From Platycnemis pennipes (lineage: Eukaryota > Arthropoda > Insecta > Odonata > Platycnemididae), in the NCBI GenBank assembly GCA_933228895.1, contig OW121850.1, positions 29,645,773 to 29,709,772 of the forward strand: 64,000 nt of DNA, written 5' to 3'. This document shows, in pieces, positions 12,408-25,009 of the stretch (position 1 is its first letter; the number at the start of each line of letters is the position of its first letter). Position numbers and translations under genes: made by a program. The notes below the pieces were generated by a model. It ran no database searches. It worked only from the letters and a program-made list of their open reading frames with translations, and was not told the origin of the DNA.

Positions 12408-15388
12408 CACTGTTACTATTACTACTGCAAAATAAGATCGTAGGAAATGAGAAGAAGAAGCTTCATGAAATTTGCGCTACCTTCTGCGGACTTATCATGG
12501 TGAGGAGGTTAGGGGTCGTAGTGAGTGCTGGATGAGATTCGCAATGAGTGAAGTGTTCCAACTACCATCACTCTATTGTCAGGCATTGTCTCGCTCTGAC
12601 GTTCAGCAAGCGCAACTACAATATTACGCTCCCGCGACTCCACGGTCTTCATCCCGTAGCACCCTTCCCAGGGAAAGGTACTCTTTTGAGAGACATAAAT
12701 GGATGGGATGAGAACACGATATGTTGTTTGAAGAGGCGGATAAAATTCATGCTTCTGCTCGAGGGAAACATGGATGTTGGCGTGCCTGATATTACGTAAC
12801 CATGATGCATAAAAGCCCACCCAAGAGGGAATGGAACAACGTAGTCGTTCCAAGGGAATGAAGTGACTTTAACAAAATGTTTACGTCAGAAAAGCGCTTT
12901 ATTGAGTCACTGTATGTGAAGCCACCAGTAGTACACCATAACCTTTGTGCACAACAGTAAACTCCACACGGAGAAGAGGACGGAGGACCCGTTTATTAAG
13001 TAATTTTCTTAGTAAAGATACGGTGAGCAAGTACTCTTTTCTCTCCGCTCTTACCACGCAGGTGTTGGTGATCCTTCGGGTTCCCACGCTCATCGCAGAA
13101 TACCTCCAGTTTCTCGAGAACCTGAATAGGTGCTTTACGCGCGAGATAGTACTCGCAATTCTTAAACAATGCCTAATTCATCCCTAATTTAATTTCATCC
13201 TTACTAAACTTTTAAAAGCACTGCAGTACAATTTTAGGTCATTACCTTGCATTTGATGAGATAGAACTCCGGTGCTAGAGGATAATCTTACTTGTTATTC
13301 ATGTGGGGACTGAAAACCATTCCAAAATTCAGTTAAAGGTTTATTTATTTCCCTTCAGGTTATGCGTAAAGCGTATAAATTAATCCACATAAAAAAGCAC
13401 AAGTAAATACATGTTAGCCAAGGCCAGAGCAAGATGTGGATAATCGACTCCTTGGATGTAACGAATAAATTAAATGTAGGTTAAATATATAAAAAATAAC
13501 TGAAATAGGTGAATATTTTAATGAGCTAAGACATTTTACGAATCCGTATGCTAAGGTGACTTAAAAGTTGAATAAATTCACGAAACATTATCGTCGGATG
13601 AGAGGGATTATCAGCGAAGCTATCATTTTGATCTTATTCCATATCTTTCAACAAAGAAAATGAGCCCAATTAGTAAGTTACCCAAGACAACTTGAAATTA
13701 AAGATAAATACAAATGCACATAAAAAATTAATTAAATCGCTTTGCTGAAGTATCTTAACTTGTTTGAAAACAATCTTGAGAGTTTCTCAATGCGTCAGAA
13801 ACCGTCAAAATTCCACATTTAACTTCAAAAGCAAGCTGTTTTCACTGTTTCAAACATGTACACGAGTTTCCGTCTTCCGTGAAAAGCATCAGTACATGCA
13901 TGTGATGTCACGCACACCTATATTGTTTACGTAGCTACTCCTTACATTACCCGTGTGGGGCAAACGCATAAACGCATAATTATTTATAAAAATATCAGGA
14001 AAACCTAAGTGCAAAACTCCAGATTATTAATAAATTACCGCTGTTAATTTGATGTTTTACTCAGATATTAGTTAATTTTCAGAAAAAATTGGGGAGCGAT
14101 GGCGCTCGTGTTGGATTGGGAAATTAATGTCAAAATTTTATAAATTTTTTAATCTTCCCAGTAAATGTATAACTCGCACGTTAATTAGATGTAGCATTAG
14201 GAATTATTCTCCCGCAATGTCGCTTTCCTTCCTAATGACGTGAACTTTGTCCGTTGAGTACTGCTCAAATTCATCGCTCTTGCTATCCACACAGCAAGAC
14301 AAGGTACAAACGGTCATCTTCGCTCTCATTAACGCCTTATGATCAAAAATACGATAATTATGATACTGTTTTGCTTACATTTGAAATCGATTTAAGTTTA
14401 CCTTATGCTGCAACCGGTCAAATATTTGATGGACCTTCAATGGCGAGCGGCGAGGTTGGTACTCGAGAGAAGGCTTCGAAATATAAGGGTCACGATGGTG
14501 AACCCTCCTAATGAGGTTCAACCGACAGTAGTCCCCGCGGCAGCGGCGTTAACCGAATATAAATATGGAAAATACAGATTTCTGCAGCGTTACCGCACTT
14601 TGAGGCAATAAAAAAACGGCGTTTATATTAAATATACGATGCTAAATCTCACTTATATTCTAGTACTCCTATTTTCCAGAATCCATCTAAATTTATTTGA
14701 GCCATCCCTTGCTCTCTAACGAGGGATAGAGGGTAATGAAGGACTCCGTTTACAAACCTTTGGTATGAATAAATGAGGTCTAAAAGTTTTCATATATTTT
14801 TTTTAATCTAGCAAAAAAATTTAAAATTCGAGTTCCCTGTATTTTGGGCAGATGTGAAGCATGTTACTGCGACTTAAAAAATAAACTTATACGGTCGAAT
14901 GATGACATTTATGTACACACTTCATAAATGTAATTCTAACAATTGATATATTGTATAAAATGAGTAAAACTCAAAATATATTTGCTGGCACATTAATGAG
15001 AAATTCCATATCTAAAATACTCTCAGGCATTTCAATTTCATAAATCAAAAAGCAAGGTTGAAGATCATATCAAAAAGATTTTAATTAAATTAATTAACAC
15101 ATCTATTAAATCGAATATTAAATAGAGAGCCGTAAGGTGGACAAGGATCCGTTGAGTCCAACGCTATTCAGCAAACAAGAAAATGTTTGAAATGTAGTGC
15201 AGTGATAATAGTAGGGAAGAACGAGTGTGTTTCATTCAAAACTACTTGGTAGTGAGGTCGAGAAAAATTATATCATTATCATATGTTACTCTTAGTAAGC
15301 CGTAACGAATTCATGGCACACAGAAGCGGCACATCCTTAAAAGTAATACATATGACTGTTGCTCACATGCTTAGATTTAAAACTATAC
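12408..15388. other. Unassigned AT-rich DNA
   Basis: No element or gene recognised. Overlapping frames on both strands at 12472-13187 sit in a slightly GC-richer patch and shadow each other. Confidence 0.45.
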
Positions 15389-15759
15389 ATTATGAATAAT
15401 GACAATAGCAAACTATGTTTTAATCCACGGAGCTTTTTACTGGTGCAACTAGTTTCAACACCACCGCGGTGTCATCTTCAGGTACTAGCATTACAGTCAT
15501 AGCCAAAGGTAAATATACTCAAAAAGCAGGGTGAAGAGGGGGAGAATTAGGGGAGGGTGGTAGGGGATGGGGCAGGTGAACTCTGAGGATAGTGGTGTGA
15601 AGGTGATGGGTCAGTAGAAAGGCACACAGTGGGTGTTGCCTTTCTACTGACTATGATTGTGATGCTTGTACCTGTTGATGACGCCGTGGCGTTGAAACTA
15701 GTTGTACCAGTAAAAAGCTCTGTGGATTAAAACAGTTTGTTATTGCCATTATTCATAAT
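15389..15759. mobile_element. Foldback element with two GAAAC modules
   Basis: Arms of about 90 bp at 15389-15485 and 15668-15759 are inverted copies of one another (for example ATTATGAATAATG at the left tip and CATTATTCATAAT at the right). Each arm carries the same module: CCTGTTGATGACGCC, then GTTGAAAC in the right arm, and the reverse complement of a CCTGAAGATGACACC form in the left. The centre is G/A-rich and holds a perfect hairpin at 15610-15651. The arms resemble the Penelope-like termini seen elsewhere in this window. No clear target duplication was found. Confidence 0.6.
15610..15651. repeat. Perfect 15-bp hairpin in the foldback centre
   Basis: GTCAGTAGAAAGGCA is followed 12 bases later by its exact reverse complement TGCCTTTCTACTGAC. 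Confidence 0.8.
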
Positions 15760-15769
15760 CGACTTCCAC

Positions 15770-16351
15770 AAATTTACTCCTGAAAGGATTGAACTATACA
15801 TTTTTGAACTTGAATATGTGCAGCGAAGATCGGCAAGATTTGTAAAGGGACGGTACGATAACCTTATTAGCTTAACCAGTCTATTAAATGAATTAAATTG
15901 GGAATCATTGCCAGATCGCAGGTTGAAATTAAGACTTAATTTCTTAAACAAATTCCAAGACCATATTTTCAGTGATGATGTTAAAAATATTTTGTGAACC
16001 CCAACTTACTATGGTAGACTGGACCATGATCACAATATTAGAGAAATTAATCGCCGAACTGGCAGATTCAAAATGTCATTTTTTCCACGCACAATTAGGG
16101 ATATGAACAACGGTAAATATATCCAATAGGAGTAGCTGCAAGTTGGTGGCAAGGACTTGAAGCTAACCCAACTAACAGCATGTTTTGCATGTTTGCTATG
16201 CTATTTTTATCTTTTTGAAATAGTGAAGTTTAGAACAGTATAATAATAATAATCCTTTTTATGCATGATTTGTAGTCCATGTTTGGTGAGAATTCACCCC
16301 CTGCCACACACATTTATGGTTGCTTGCAGGGTATTATGTAGAGGTAGATAC
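15770..16351 (+). pseudogene. Jockey/CR1-like LINE reverse-transcriptase C-terminus and 3' tail
   Basis: A plus-strand frame to 15997 encodes a segment with VQRRSARFVKGRYDN followed by LLNELNWESLPDRRLKLRL. This is the pattern at the C-terminal end of Jockey/CR1-type non-LTR reverse transcriptases (QRRAARFV..., LGWxxLxxRR). After the stop at 15995, frame-related sequence continues with FFPRTIRDMN, usual near the C-terminus of these proteins. The tail at 16295-16351 reads CACCCCCTGCCACACACATT, then GCAGGGTATTATGTAGAGGT, an end I associate with insect LINEs. A (TAA)n tract at about 16241-16256 interrupts it. It is a 5'-truncated dead copy. Confidence 0.75.
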
Positions 16352-16876
16352 ATCATTCTTCACGAAGGATTTGACCATCGTCATTAAAGCATGAATCTAT
16401 AAAGTTAGGATGTAAGTATTACCCTATCACATCATTTCAACCTCAAAGGTCCTGTTTATATGACTAGGATTGAAAAGCAAACCTCCCCCAACTTGGCTCC
16501 GACTGGTTAGGAAGGGGTCGAAGGAAATCAATAAAAAACACCCCGCAGCCACCTCGGGGAAAGTTATTATGAGGAGCTTGGGATGCATTAAAATGGTTCC
16601 ATCCTCCGTCTTACGGCGAAAGCTAACAGGTGTAAACTAGCGTGCTTACCTATTGTACTGCAACCACAATTCTGAGAAATGACCAAGTTTCTGAGAGCAC
16701 CGGATCAAGTGCAACTTTTTAAATAGCCATGGACTGCAGTAGCGAAGAAGTGAAAACAGGAAATTGAAAGTCCTGAATGGGTCTCGAGGGTCATTCTCAG
16801 AGAAGTATTCATTCGGTGTGCAGGAAGTCGAGACAGTGTGAGTCTTGAAAAACATTCAGGACATCCAAAATATATA
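16352..16876. other. Unassigned DNA
   Basis: Nothing recognised. A minus-strand frame at 16646-16855 has no domain. Confidence 0.4.
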
Positions 16877-17237
16877 CAGTGATACCTCGGCTAACGTGTA
16901 ACCAGGATAACGAATTCTTCGGTAAATAAGGTATTTCGGTATTTTTTGCCGTTTTACGGTCTCCGCTAACGAATTTGGTTTCTGCTAACAAACCTTTTAG
17001 TGAATGTGCACGCCAGCATAACTCAGCCGCGTTGAGAGCAGAATTTTCGCACCAATCGTCTTTAGAGTCACTGTCACTTGAGTCCGATTAATTTATGTCC
17101 ACCTTGGAATCATTACGCTGCACACGAATACGCTAAGAAAAAAATGCAAATGAATACGCGATTCCTCGGCTAACGAAAATTTCGGCTTACAAACTTGATA
17201 CCGGAACGAACTGTCTTCATTAACCGAGGGATCGCCT
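16877..17237. mobile_element. Tigger/pogo-like MITE
   Basis: The left end, CAGTGATACCTCGGCTAACG, follows a TA dinucleotide and resembles pogo/Tigger termini (CAGTG...CGGTTAACG). The right end, TTAACCGAGGGATCGCCT, is its degraded inverse and is followed by TA at 17238. Internal copies of CGGCTAACG recur. The element is about 360 bp with no coding sequence and would have depended on a transposase supplied elsewhere. Confidence 0.65.
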
Positions 17238-17239
17238 TA

Positions 17240-18114
17240 AATACTGTTTTTACGGAAAAAAAACAAAAATATTATATTAACTACATGTTTATTTCATCCA
17301 CCAGCACAAGTTATTTTCGCTATTAAGGATGTAATTGTCATGGTCATATTAATGTAATGGCTCAATGATAATAAAATATTACCTAGCGTATGGAAGTTAG
17401 AAAAGAAGGACATGTCATTTAGCCGTCTGATGACTGGAAGAATAGAATTTTAGCTAATAAGATGAGAAAGAATTAAAGAATTTCCAGATGATGGTGATGC
17501 GGTTAAAAAACTAATTGTAAAATGAACAGAGATTTGAAAAGCTGACGTTCCTCGAAAGACAAAAATGTGATGAATAGCTATTGAAAGTAATTTTAGGAGA
17601 CAAAATAGGAGGGAAGAATAGAAAAAAAAGAGGCGTGGATAGATGTTGGGCGCAGAGACAGGAGAGAGAATGTTCGCTAAGCGAGAATGAAGAGCCCTCT
17701 ATCCACAGTTGCTTGTAACACTGCGAGCCGTCACAAAGGCGTGGCAAGGGGAGGTAGGTCAAGAGCCGTGAGAATACGGTTGAGTTGAGAAAGTGGTGTC
17801 ATGGAAAAAGCAGATAAAAGGGATGGGGAAGGGTTTTTCCTTCTTCAATATTATCAGGCTTTTTATACAGTCGTAAGTCGTGCGTGATAAGTGAAACAAC
17901 GCGTATATATGGGAGGTAAAAATTATAGTGGGCTGAAAAAGGATAGGTCAGCCTAAGGAAAGAATCATGATGATTGCCATAGTAGTGATACAGAGTAAAA
18001 ATGTAAATTGTACATTAATACTTAACTAATTTTTAAAGATAATTTTGTTCCGGAAGTTTATCAGGATTATGATGTTATCTAATGACAATCATTGCCTACC
18101 GAAAATCTCAATTA
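17240..18114. other. Unassigned DNA
   Basis: No recognisable repeat or gene; G/A-rich on the plus strand between 17580 and 17760. Confidence 0.4.
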
Positions 18115-18370
18115 TGTCTCGGGCTGCTACGGTCGTCAAGGTATCCAAGTCTAGAAGGCCTAGGTCGGAATCAACTATTTCCAGTGGTGTGCTGGTCTTC
18201 ACTTCACTTCTGTGAGGAGAGAAGCTCAATATCAGTAATCTACCAGAGAGATTGACCGTTCAATTGTGGACCTTTTGGCGTCTTTTTTATAAAAGAATAA
18301 ATTTATTATGACTATTGCCGGCGCCGGTTTTAGTATCACTCTTCCTCCGTTCCATACAAAATTCCTTTCT
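18115..18370 (+). mobile_element. SINE family A, very diverged
   Basis: The body matches the family A order: TGTGGACCTTTTGGCGTCTT, a TATGACTATTGCCGGCGCCG form of the GCTAATGCCGACGCCGG block, then CTTCCTCCGTTCC. A possible B-box, GGTCGGAATCA, lies upstream near 18163. The head is only weakly recognisable. Confidence 0.45.
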
Positions 18371-18573
18371 TTATTCAGTTATCCTCCAACCTACGATATA
18401 AGGCACAAATTATCAGTCACCAGTCACTTCTCACAAACACTTGCCATGGTGCGTCACTTTCCACTCGTAAATGATGAAAACCCAATGCCTCATTTGGATA
18501 AGTCTCAGAAACAGTTGTGCTCTCTACGTTACGAAAAGGAGCCTTAAATTGTTGGCAGCAGATGGGTAGGTTT

Positions 18574-18680
18574 CAATCAAGGAGGTTAGAATTTACTGGA
18601 AGAGGCATCGAAGCTGATTAGAGAAGCCAGCGGCCACCTTGGTAGGTACGGGCATAAAGGGCTAGCTACTCGCATTTATA
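18574..18680 (+). repeat. Unclassified dispersed repeat, copy 1
   Basis: The segment holds CAAGGAGGTTAGAATTTACTGG, then GAAGCCAGCGGCC and TTGGTAGGTACGG. The inverse of this series occurs at 48682-48786. The two are clearly homologous over about 105 bp and lack SINE or LINE hallmarks. Confidence 0.6.
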
Positions 18681-18694
18681 ACGTAGTAAAAATT

Positions 18695-19255
18695 GTCATC
18701 ATCATTGGTCAACAATCCTAGGATTGGTTTGACGCAGCTTTCCACTCGATTCTTCTATCGATCAACCTTTCATTGTGACGTAATTCTTCTCTTTTACAAC
18801 CTTAACAACCTGTTCCAAGTATCTCATACGAGGCCTGCCTTTTCCAATCTTCCCGTTCACTTTTTCCTCGACGATAGTCTTCATCAGGCCATCGTGTCTG
18901 CTAAAATTATCATCATCATTGGTCAACAATCCTAGGATTGGTTTGACGCCGCTTTCCACTCGATTCTTCTATCGGTCAACCTTTCATTGTGACGTAATTC
19001 TTCTCTTTTACATCCTTAACAACCTGTTCCAAGTATCTCATACGAGGCCTGCCTTTTCCAATATTCCCGTTCACTTTTCCCTCGACGATAGTCTTCATCA
19101 GGCTATCGTGTCTGCTAAAATTATCATCATCATTGGTCAACAATCCTAGGATTGGTTTGACGCAGCTTTCCACTCATATGGCCGATTAAGTTGTCCCACC
19201 TTCCTTTTAGAGTTGTCAGTAGACTTCTCTTTTCTCCCACTCTTCTTAGTAAAAA
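18695..19255 (-). mobile_element. Tandem array of RTE-like LINE 3' ends (214-bp period)
   Basis: TTGGTCAACAATCCTAGGAT occurs at about 18705, 18919 and 19133, exactly 214 bp apart. On the minus strand each of the first two units encodes the end of a LINE reverse transcriptase: HDGLMKTIVE in one and HDSLMKTIVE in the other, followed by a lysine/glycine-rich KVNGxIGKGRPRMRY block. A GATGATGAT tail joins each unit to the next through TTTTAGCAGACACG. The third unit has an internal deletion, keeping the LINE end and then jumping to the upstream GACAACTTAATCGGCC region. All units are 5'-truncated and dead. The family matches 28633-29152. Confidence 0.8.
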
Positions 19256-19259
19256 TTAT

Positions 19260-19595
19260 AGCAATATGAATAATAGAAGGCATTTTTTAAATTCGGCAAA
19301 GAAACAGAGAATAGTGTGCAAACACGCAAATAACTACCAGATATGTGGTTCACATCGGTCAAATTCAAACCAGTTTTAGTAATAAAATAAACTCCCAGGG
19401 AAATATATAAATATATAATTTATTACCTATATAATATTATAATATATATTTCGATACAAGTATAATTTGTACCTAAATACCGCTCTATCCGGCTGTGCGC
19501 CGTGTATTATACCTCTCAAGCGAACGTGTGCACCTAAGATGAAATGCGCGTGATCTCGCCTCATTTCTTTTCATCGCTTCGTTAAATATTTCCGC
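19260..19595. other. AT-rich low-complexity stretch
   Basis: About 19398-19450 consists of TATATAAATATATAATTTAT-type sequence. No gene seen. Confidence 0.45.
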
Positions 19596-19599
19596 CATC

Positions 19600-20050
19600 C
19601 CGCCGTAAAACCAGCGGTCTCTGCAAGGGGGAGGGGCGGGGCCGAAGGGTAATTATCCCCTTTAATCCCACCCCCCGTAACTAGACCGGCGGCACCACCC
19701 TTGAAAGAGACAACAAAAGGAATACGACCAGCGTTATAAATTTAAGGGGTGGGCGGAACTGCCAACCTGATGGACGGCCGCGGATTAGAAAGAGAGAGTC
19801 CATAAGGGGGGACGGGGGGTCGCGCGAAGAGGGGCTCCCCTGCGTGAACGGGAGTGGCGTGCCAACATGACGGGAAAACAAGAGGGGAGGGAGAGAGGGT
19901 GGGCGGACAGGGCATCGTGGTCTTCACGGATCAGGTAGCTTCTTCCTCTGCCTCTCGGGTACACACTCCCTGGCAAGTCAAGTGTTGGGTGTGGAATTTA
20001 GGTGGGAAAGGGTGTTGAAGCCACCCCGGGGGAGGGCGAAGATGCTAAAA
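19600..20050. other. GC-rich patch
   Basis: Markedly richer in G and C than the flanks, with GGGGCGGGGCC, GGACGGCCGCGG and GGGGGACGGGGGG runs. Three short overlapping minus-strand frames are open because GC-rich DNA has few stop codons. It may be regulatory, or an unmethylated island or exon-proximal DNA; nothing distinguishes these. Confidence 0.4.
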
Positions 20051-21141
20051 GGAGAATGGGGATTGCGTCTGGTGTTTGCGAAACACCCTCAAGTACTTAT
20101 CTCCCTCAAATTGCCCCCAGATCCCGTTCATTTCTCATCAAAACTTATTTAACGCCGTTAATGTCGCGTTATTAAGAGAGGGAGGTGTCTTATTCCCACC
20201 TGCAGAGCCCCTTAGGAAATAGGGCTGTGAGAATTTTATACGGCAACATGCTGCTCCACGAAGAGGTGGTGTATGTGTGCAAGTATATATATATAATATA
20301 AAATTATATACCTTTTTAAAGGTAACCCTTTAAAGGGAATGCGACCAGGAAGGTGGATGCTTTTAACTTTCTTCCCCACCGCCGGAAGGGTAGAATGTTA
20401 TAGCAATCAGAAGCCGTTGTGTAAGGGGCTTCCCGGAATTCATTCGATTGAGTGAAACTTCATCTCACACGGAACGATCTCAATATGTGCTTTATCACTT
20501 GCAAGTATAATTGAGAATATATTTTAACTTGTGGATGATGATAAATGAAATGATCAACGTTGCTCCTACTGAGTTCCCTATAAAGTATACCGCCGCTCCG
20601 GAGACTCCATCTCACTGCGTGGCCCGTGAATATAACGGGTGTTCAATCATTCGCATAGGGTTTCAAAATATATCAAATAAATAAAGATATTGTTCAGTTA
20701 GCGGCCCACGTGATTTCACTCACGTGTTTCACAATCTCCTCACTTTCTTATAAGTATATAAAAGCTAATGAAAAGGTAATCTTCGTTCCACGAGTGCCTA
20801 TTTGTTTGGTTTCAAAGAGAAAAGGGAGAAGACTTTTGGAAAGTTTTATATTGCTTAATGCTTGAGTACACCTGAAAGCGGGACATTTTTAGGAAAATAG
20901 CCGGTACGTTTCATGTACTTTGTTACCTGATATTTCTCATATTATCCTAGACATTTTTGATGGAATTAAAATAAAGAAACTAATTGTCCTACCAAAATAT
21001 TTGCAGATTTTTTTTCCAAAAACACTATTTTCTGAGTAATATGGGTCATAAATATTATATTTTGTCACACATATAAATAATGATCATAAATTGACAACAG
21101 TTAACGCCTGGAAATGAATAATGGATGGTCTTTACTAATGA
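20051..21141. other. Unassigned DNA
   Basis: A TATATATATATAATATAAAA low-complexity run lies at about 20284-20310. Nothing else recognised. Confidence 0.4.
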
Positions 21142-21217
21142 AGCAATAGCAGAAATTCCACAGAGAACAAATCATTCGCCACGACCGGGACTTTCTCTGT
21201 GTAATTTCTGCTATTGT
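21142..21217. repeat. Inverted repeat, about 25-bp arms
   Basis: GCAATAGCAGAAATTCCACA...GAGAA on the left is mirrored by TTCTCTG...AATTTCTGCTATTG on the right, with one or two mismatches and a loop of about 25 bp. It may be a small foldback or MITE core. Confidence 0.65.
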
Positions 21218-23710
21218 GCCTTTTCAGCGGGTAACGCCGTTAAGGTTCTAGCGGCCAGTCGCGATCCTTCAATTTGATGAAGCAACGATTATATGCCATA
21301 CTTATCCAATGTATTCTCCCATCCATCGGATGGGTTAGAAATATTTTCTCCCCTCCAACGCAATAAAGTACGAAAATGAAATAAACAGAGGAATTTCACT
21401 AACTGCAAAATTTAAGGATGGTGGTCTTATTAAGAACACTGGGGTTTCTTCCCAGTTTCGCACAGCATCTCTTGGTTAGCAGTCCAAGGCATGTAGTAAA
21501 ATAACAGGAGATTTTATTTTGAATTCATCGAGTACTGAGTTCGGTTCAGCATTCATATAATCATACAGCTGTATTCTCTGCTCGGATAAATTCAGGCACA
21601 TTTTTTCAGAAAACTTTACCATAAAAGAAAATGTATACCACGTGATCTCGGAATGTAGCTTTCAAACTACTAGCTAAATCTTTTTTGGACTGAAACGTAT
21701 ATATTTTAAACTGGGCACTCTTTATCTTTTATGCCTAACACTGAGCACGCACGTGAACTCTACCCATCGATTCCATTGAGCTCTTTAAGTTGCTTAGAAA
21801 GCTTTACATGGAGTCCATAAAAAAACCTCAGCATCGAGATTATCTATCCACCTTCACCTCATACACTTTTGACCCACAAAGGCTTGTCATGTTCCCCGTA
21901 CTCAACGTGCAAGAAAATTTCAAAAGCAAAACGAAAGCATAGCAATCATTATCTCTAGTTATTCATCGAATTTATTGAGAGTTAAGGTCACCTAATAAAC
22001 ATAGCCTTAAGTTCATTCTACAGTACCCAGCCTGTTTTGAAACTAAAGACGAAGAGGCTACAAAAGGCATCCAACCCATCACCCTTAATATTTTTAAATA
22101 TTATAATCAGGTATTGCTAATACAAGTTGCTCTGTTAAAACTTTAAAGTCTCCAAATGTTCTCATAAGCACTTAAGTAAGCTTCTTTGCAAAGTTAGTAG
22201 GCTGAGAGCAATGTAATCCCCTAAAATCGATTAATGGAAGAGCGAAAAAGTCGTGAATTTCATCTAATTTCTTCAACTAAAAAGATGTGAAAAATAAAAC
22301 TCCAATGGCCGTACTAAGTTTATTAACAGCAAATGAAGAATACTGGATTTGCTACTTGTAAATTTATGAAGTATTAACTTCTCGGGGATATATAAACGAC
22401 AAAAATACTCTCTCTTTACCTTCAATTCCACGCACAGACCCTCAGATTCCTGCTACCAGATTGGTAGCAGAAAGTGGAAAAACGAAATTATTCAGCAGAG
22501 GAAAACGATAGTAAAGACTCAAACCGATGTCAATTTCTTCAAAGGGTGTTAAGGTGAGCCAATTTAAGAAGTACTTAAATTTATCTTTTCACTTTCTCTT
22601 TATTTTCTCACAGAAATTTGATACCTCATCAAAACAACCACAACCGTAGCGGCGAGATAAAATCTCCCAATTCTCAAGTCCTCTTATTCAAGTTCTCACA
22701 ATGAGTGTATTTGTCTTCATTCATAATTTCATACACTCGATGCTAAAAGGTAAAAATGTCGTTCTTGGCATTGTATAAATAAACATGAAACAGTCACCCA
22801 ACAGCAAAATCTTGTTGAAGTTACTGGCAACTCAGGTGAAGATACGTACAAATATGTATCAAAACACGTCAGATAGACACAAATTACAACATTATTCCAT
22901 GATAGGTTAGGAATTACAATAACAATGATAAAACGCGTGAGATGCGACTTTTTCAGTACATTTCACAATGAAAAAGAGCACATGCATAATTTAGGAAGCA
23001 CGCACATTTTCGAAGGCAAAACGGAGAAAAATAGAGGATTTAACCCAGGGGTGAAGTTCATAATTTTTCACTCCCTCAGAAAAAGAACAACCAACCTTTC
23101 GCAAAATTCCATGCTGAGAGGTTGAGGATACACTGGGAATCCCACCACGACGAAGATTATGACTGCATCATTTGGATCAATAATACAATTATTTAAGCAG
23201 TATCGCCCATAATTGAATTTCAATATTAATTGAATTCATTTCCACGCTCAACTATCTACGTCCCATAGATTAATCAGTTTCTTATAAAATATTTGCTTGG
23301 CCTCAATTTAAAGCGGTCACATCATTGTATGTAATCGACATTTTAACATTAATGGCGAAAGTTTTAGAATAGTGTATTAATACCTCCCGTAATTATGCCA
23401 ACAGATTACTCCAACACCCTTTAAAACTAAGTATTTTACCGCCTAAATTGATCCACGAGCAATAATAGATTAATCACCCGCGTATTTTTCCATACTACTA
23501 GAAGTTAGAAATAAAATGAAGTCAAGTACGGATAATGTATTTTCATTGATGCTCGCAGAAAATGGCTTAGTTGATCAGGGAGACAGGGTAGTGGAAAAAG
23601 TTTCAGCAGCGAGTTAGATAAAAAAAATTCAGAAAGATTCCAGTAACAGGCTTAGAAGAGGAATTGATGAATCATATGAATCGAGTTGGAAAATACAATG
23701 CGGTACAATG
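21218..23710. other. Unassigned AT-rich DNA
   Basis: Nothing recognised over about 2.5 kb. A 66-codon frame at 22925-23125 has no domain. Confidence 0.45.
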
Positions 23711-23714
23711 TCCA

Positions 23715-23870
23715 TTAGCTGCTGTGACCTGATTGTCCACACGTACGGCAACCCAAATGTTGCAGGTTCAAACCACACCTCGGGTGTGGATGTTGAACTT
23801 ACACCAGGCGGTGCGCAGAAATTTAAAACTGCACCAAAAATCTGAGTTCCCCAGCTACTACAACTATACG
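23715..23870 (+). mobile_element. tRNA-like SINE head, probably family B
   Basis: GCTGCTGTGACCTGATTGTC is followed by TTGCAGGTTCAAACCACACC, containing a B-box-like GGTTCAAACC. The order, with TTGCAGGTTC and then CTCGGGTG, resembles the minus-strand head at 39868-39970. Only the head and a short body are recognisable. Confidence 0.4.
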
Positions 23871-24837
23871 GTGCAATGTTAACATTAGAGAGAAAAATGT
23901 TTACGTCATACGCGAAGGTGTAAAGCTAAGTAATGAAGAAAGGAACGCGATCTTACGCATAAATGCCACGAGAATCATTGATGGAGAAATAATAGTTTCA
24001 TGTCATGGGGAGGAAAAATGTTGCAGAGTCATACAGAAAAGTTAACAGGTCGGTACGCAAAAATATAGGAAAAGAGCGACACATGATAAATTATCATGTG
24101 CATATTTTGTCCAAGTTACGTCAGAAAAATTAACTCGCAGGGATAAATACGGAGCTGGGAGAGAGAAGAAGTTGAAGGATGTAGGAACTGAGAAAATCCT
24201 CGGGGAAACTACGAAAGAATCTAAAAACAAATAACATTATTTTTGATTTAACGCGCGGAAATATGGCAAGGGCTTTTTTCAGCTGTCTTCAATGTGTTCC
24301 GGAATTTTTCCATGCGAAGCATGGTGCAATTTTCGCAGAGCATCTCTCCAAGCATCAGACTGCACAACAATAAGAATTTTGTAAACCCTTGAGATACCGT
24401 GGACAGAATCACCGCTTTTTCGCCAAAATCCGATGTCAGAGCAGCTTTTTTCCTGGGAAGGCAGGCGTTTTTCGCTTTGGCTACCGGTGTGAATACCCAA
24501 AAACCACCGAATTCAAAAACTATAAATTTTTCTTACGACCCTCGTCACTCACTTCTACCATCGCCAAACACGGTAGGATTTTGAAATTATGTACTATTCA
24601 TACGAGCTTTTCTTTCCCGCATCATAAATATTTCGAATATTCGAAGCTAAAATTGACTATTCGATAAAAAATATATAAATAGCATAGATGTTGAAATTTC
24701 ATTTTTCCGCGGAAAAAAAGAAATAAAGTTGAGCGGTGATACTGAAAGCAAAATTTCAAGCGGTCCACAAAAACTCTAAATAAGCCTCACCTATACTTCG
24801 ATCCAAAAGAAATAGAGTACTTGAAAGCATTAAAGAT
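23871..24837. other. Unassigned DNA
   Basis: Overlapping frames at 24279-24667 on both strands have no family match. Confidence 0.4.
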
Positions 24838-24890
24838 GAATCTAGATCTACATAATACCCTGCAATTCAAGAGGTTGAACGCTTTAGAGT
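24838..24890 (-). repeat. LINE 3'-tail fragment
   Basis: On the minus strand, TTGAATTGCAGGGTATTATG followed by TAGATCTAGATTC matches the LINE tail at about 16325-16351 (TTGCAGGGTATTATGTAGAG). No coding part is visible. Confidence 0.5.
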
Positions 24891-25009
24891 GACTCTAGAA
24901 TGTGCATCGTATTTCCTTTCGCATGATTTACATCAGGAACAAGCGCTTGTTTATTTAATTTACTCTGTAAAATTTACTCACAATCACATTATTTCAGTAC
25001 TACAGAATT

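Noticed and set aside
18695..19255. CRISPR-like regular repeat array
   Set aside because: The 214-bp units encode LINE reverse-transcriptase ends and have no short repeat-spacer structure; the DNA is eukaryotic.
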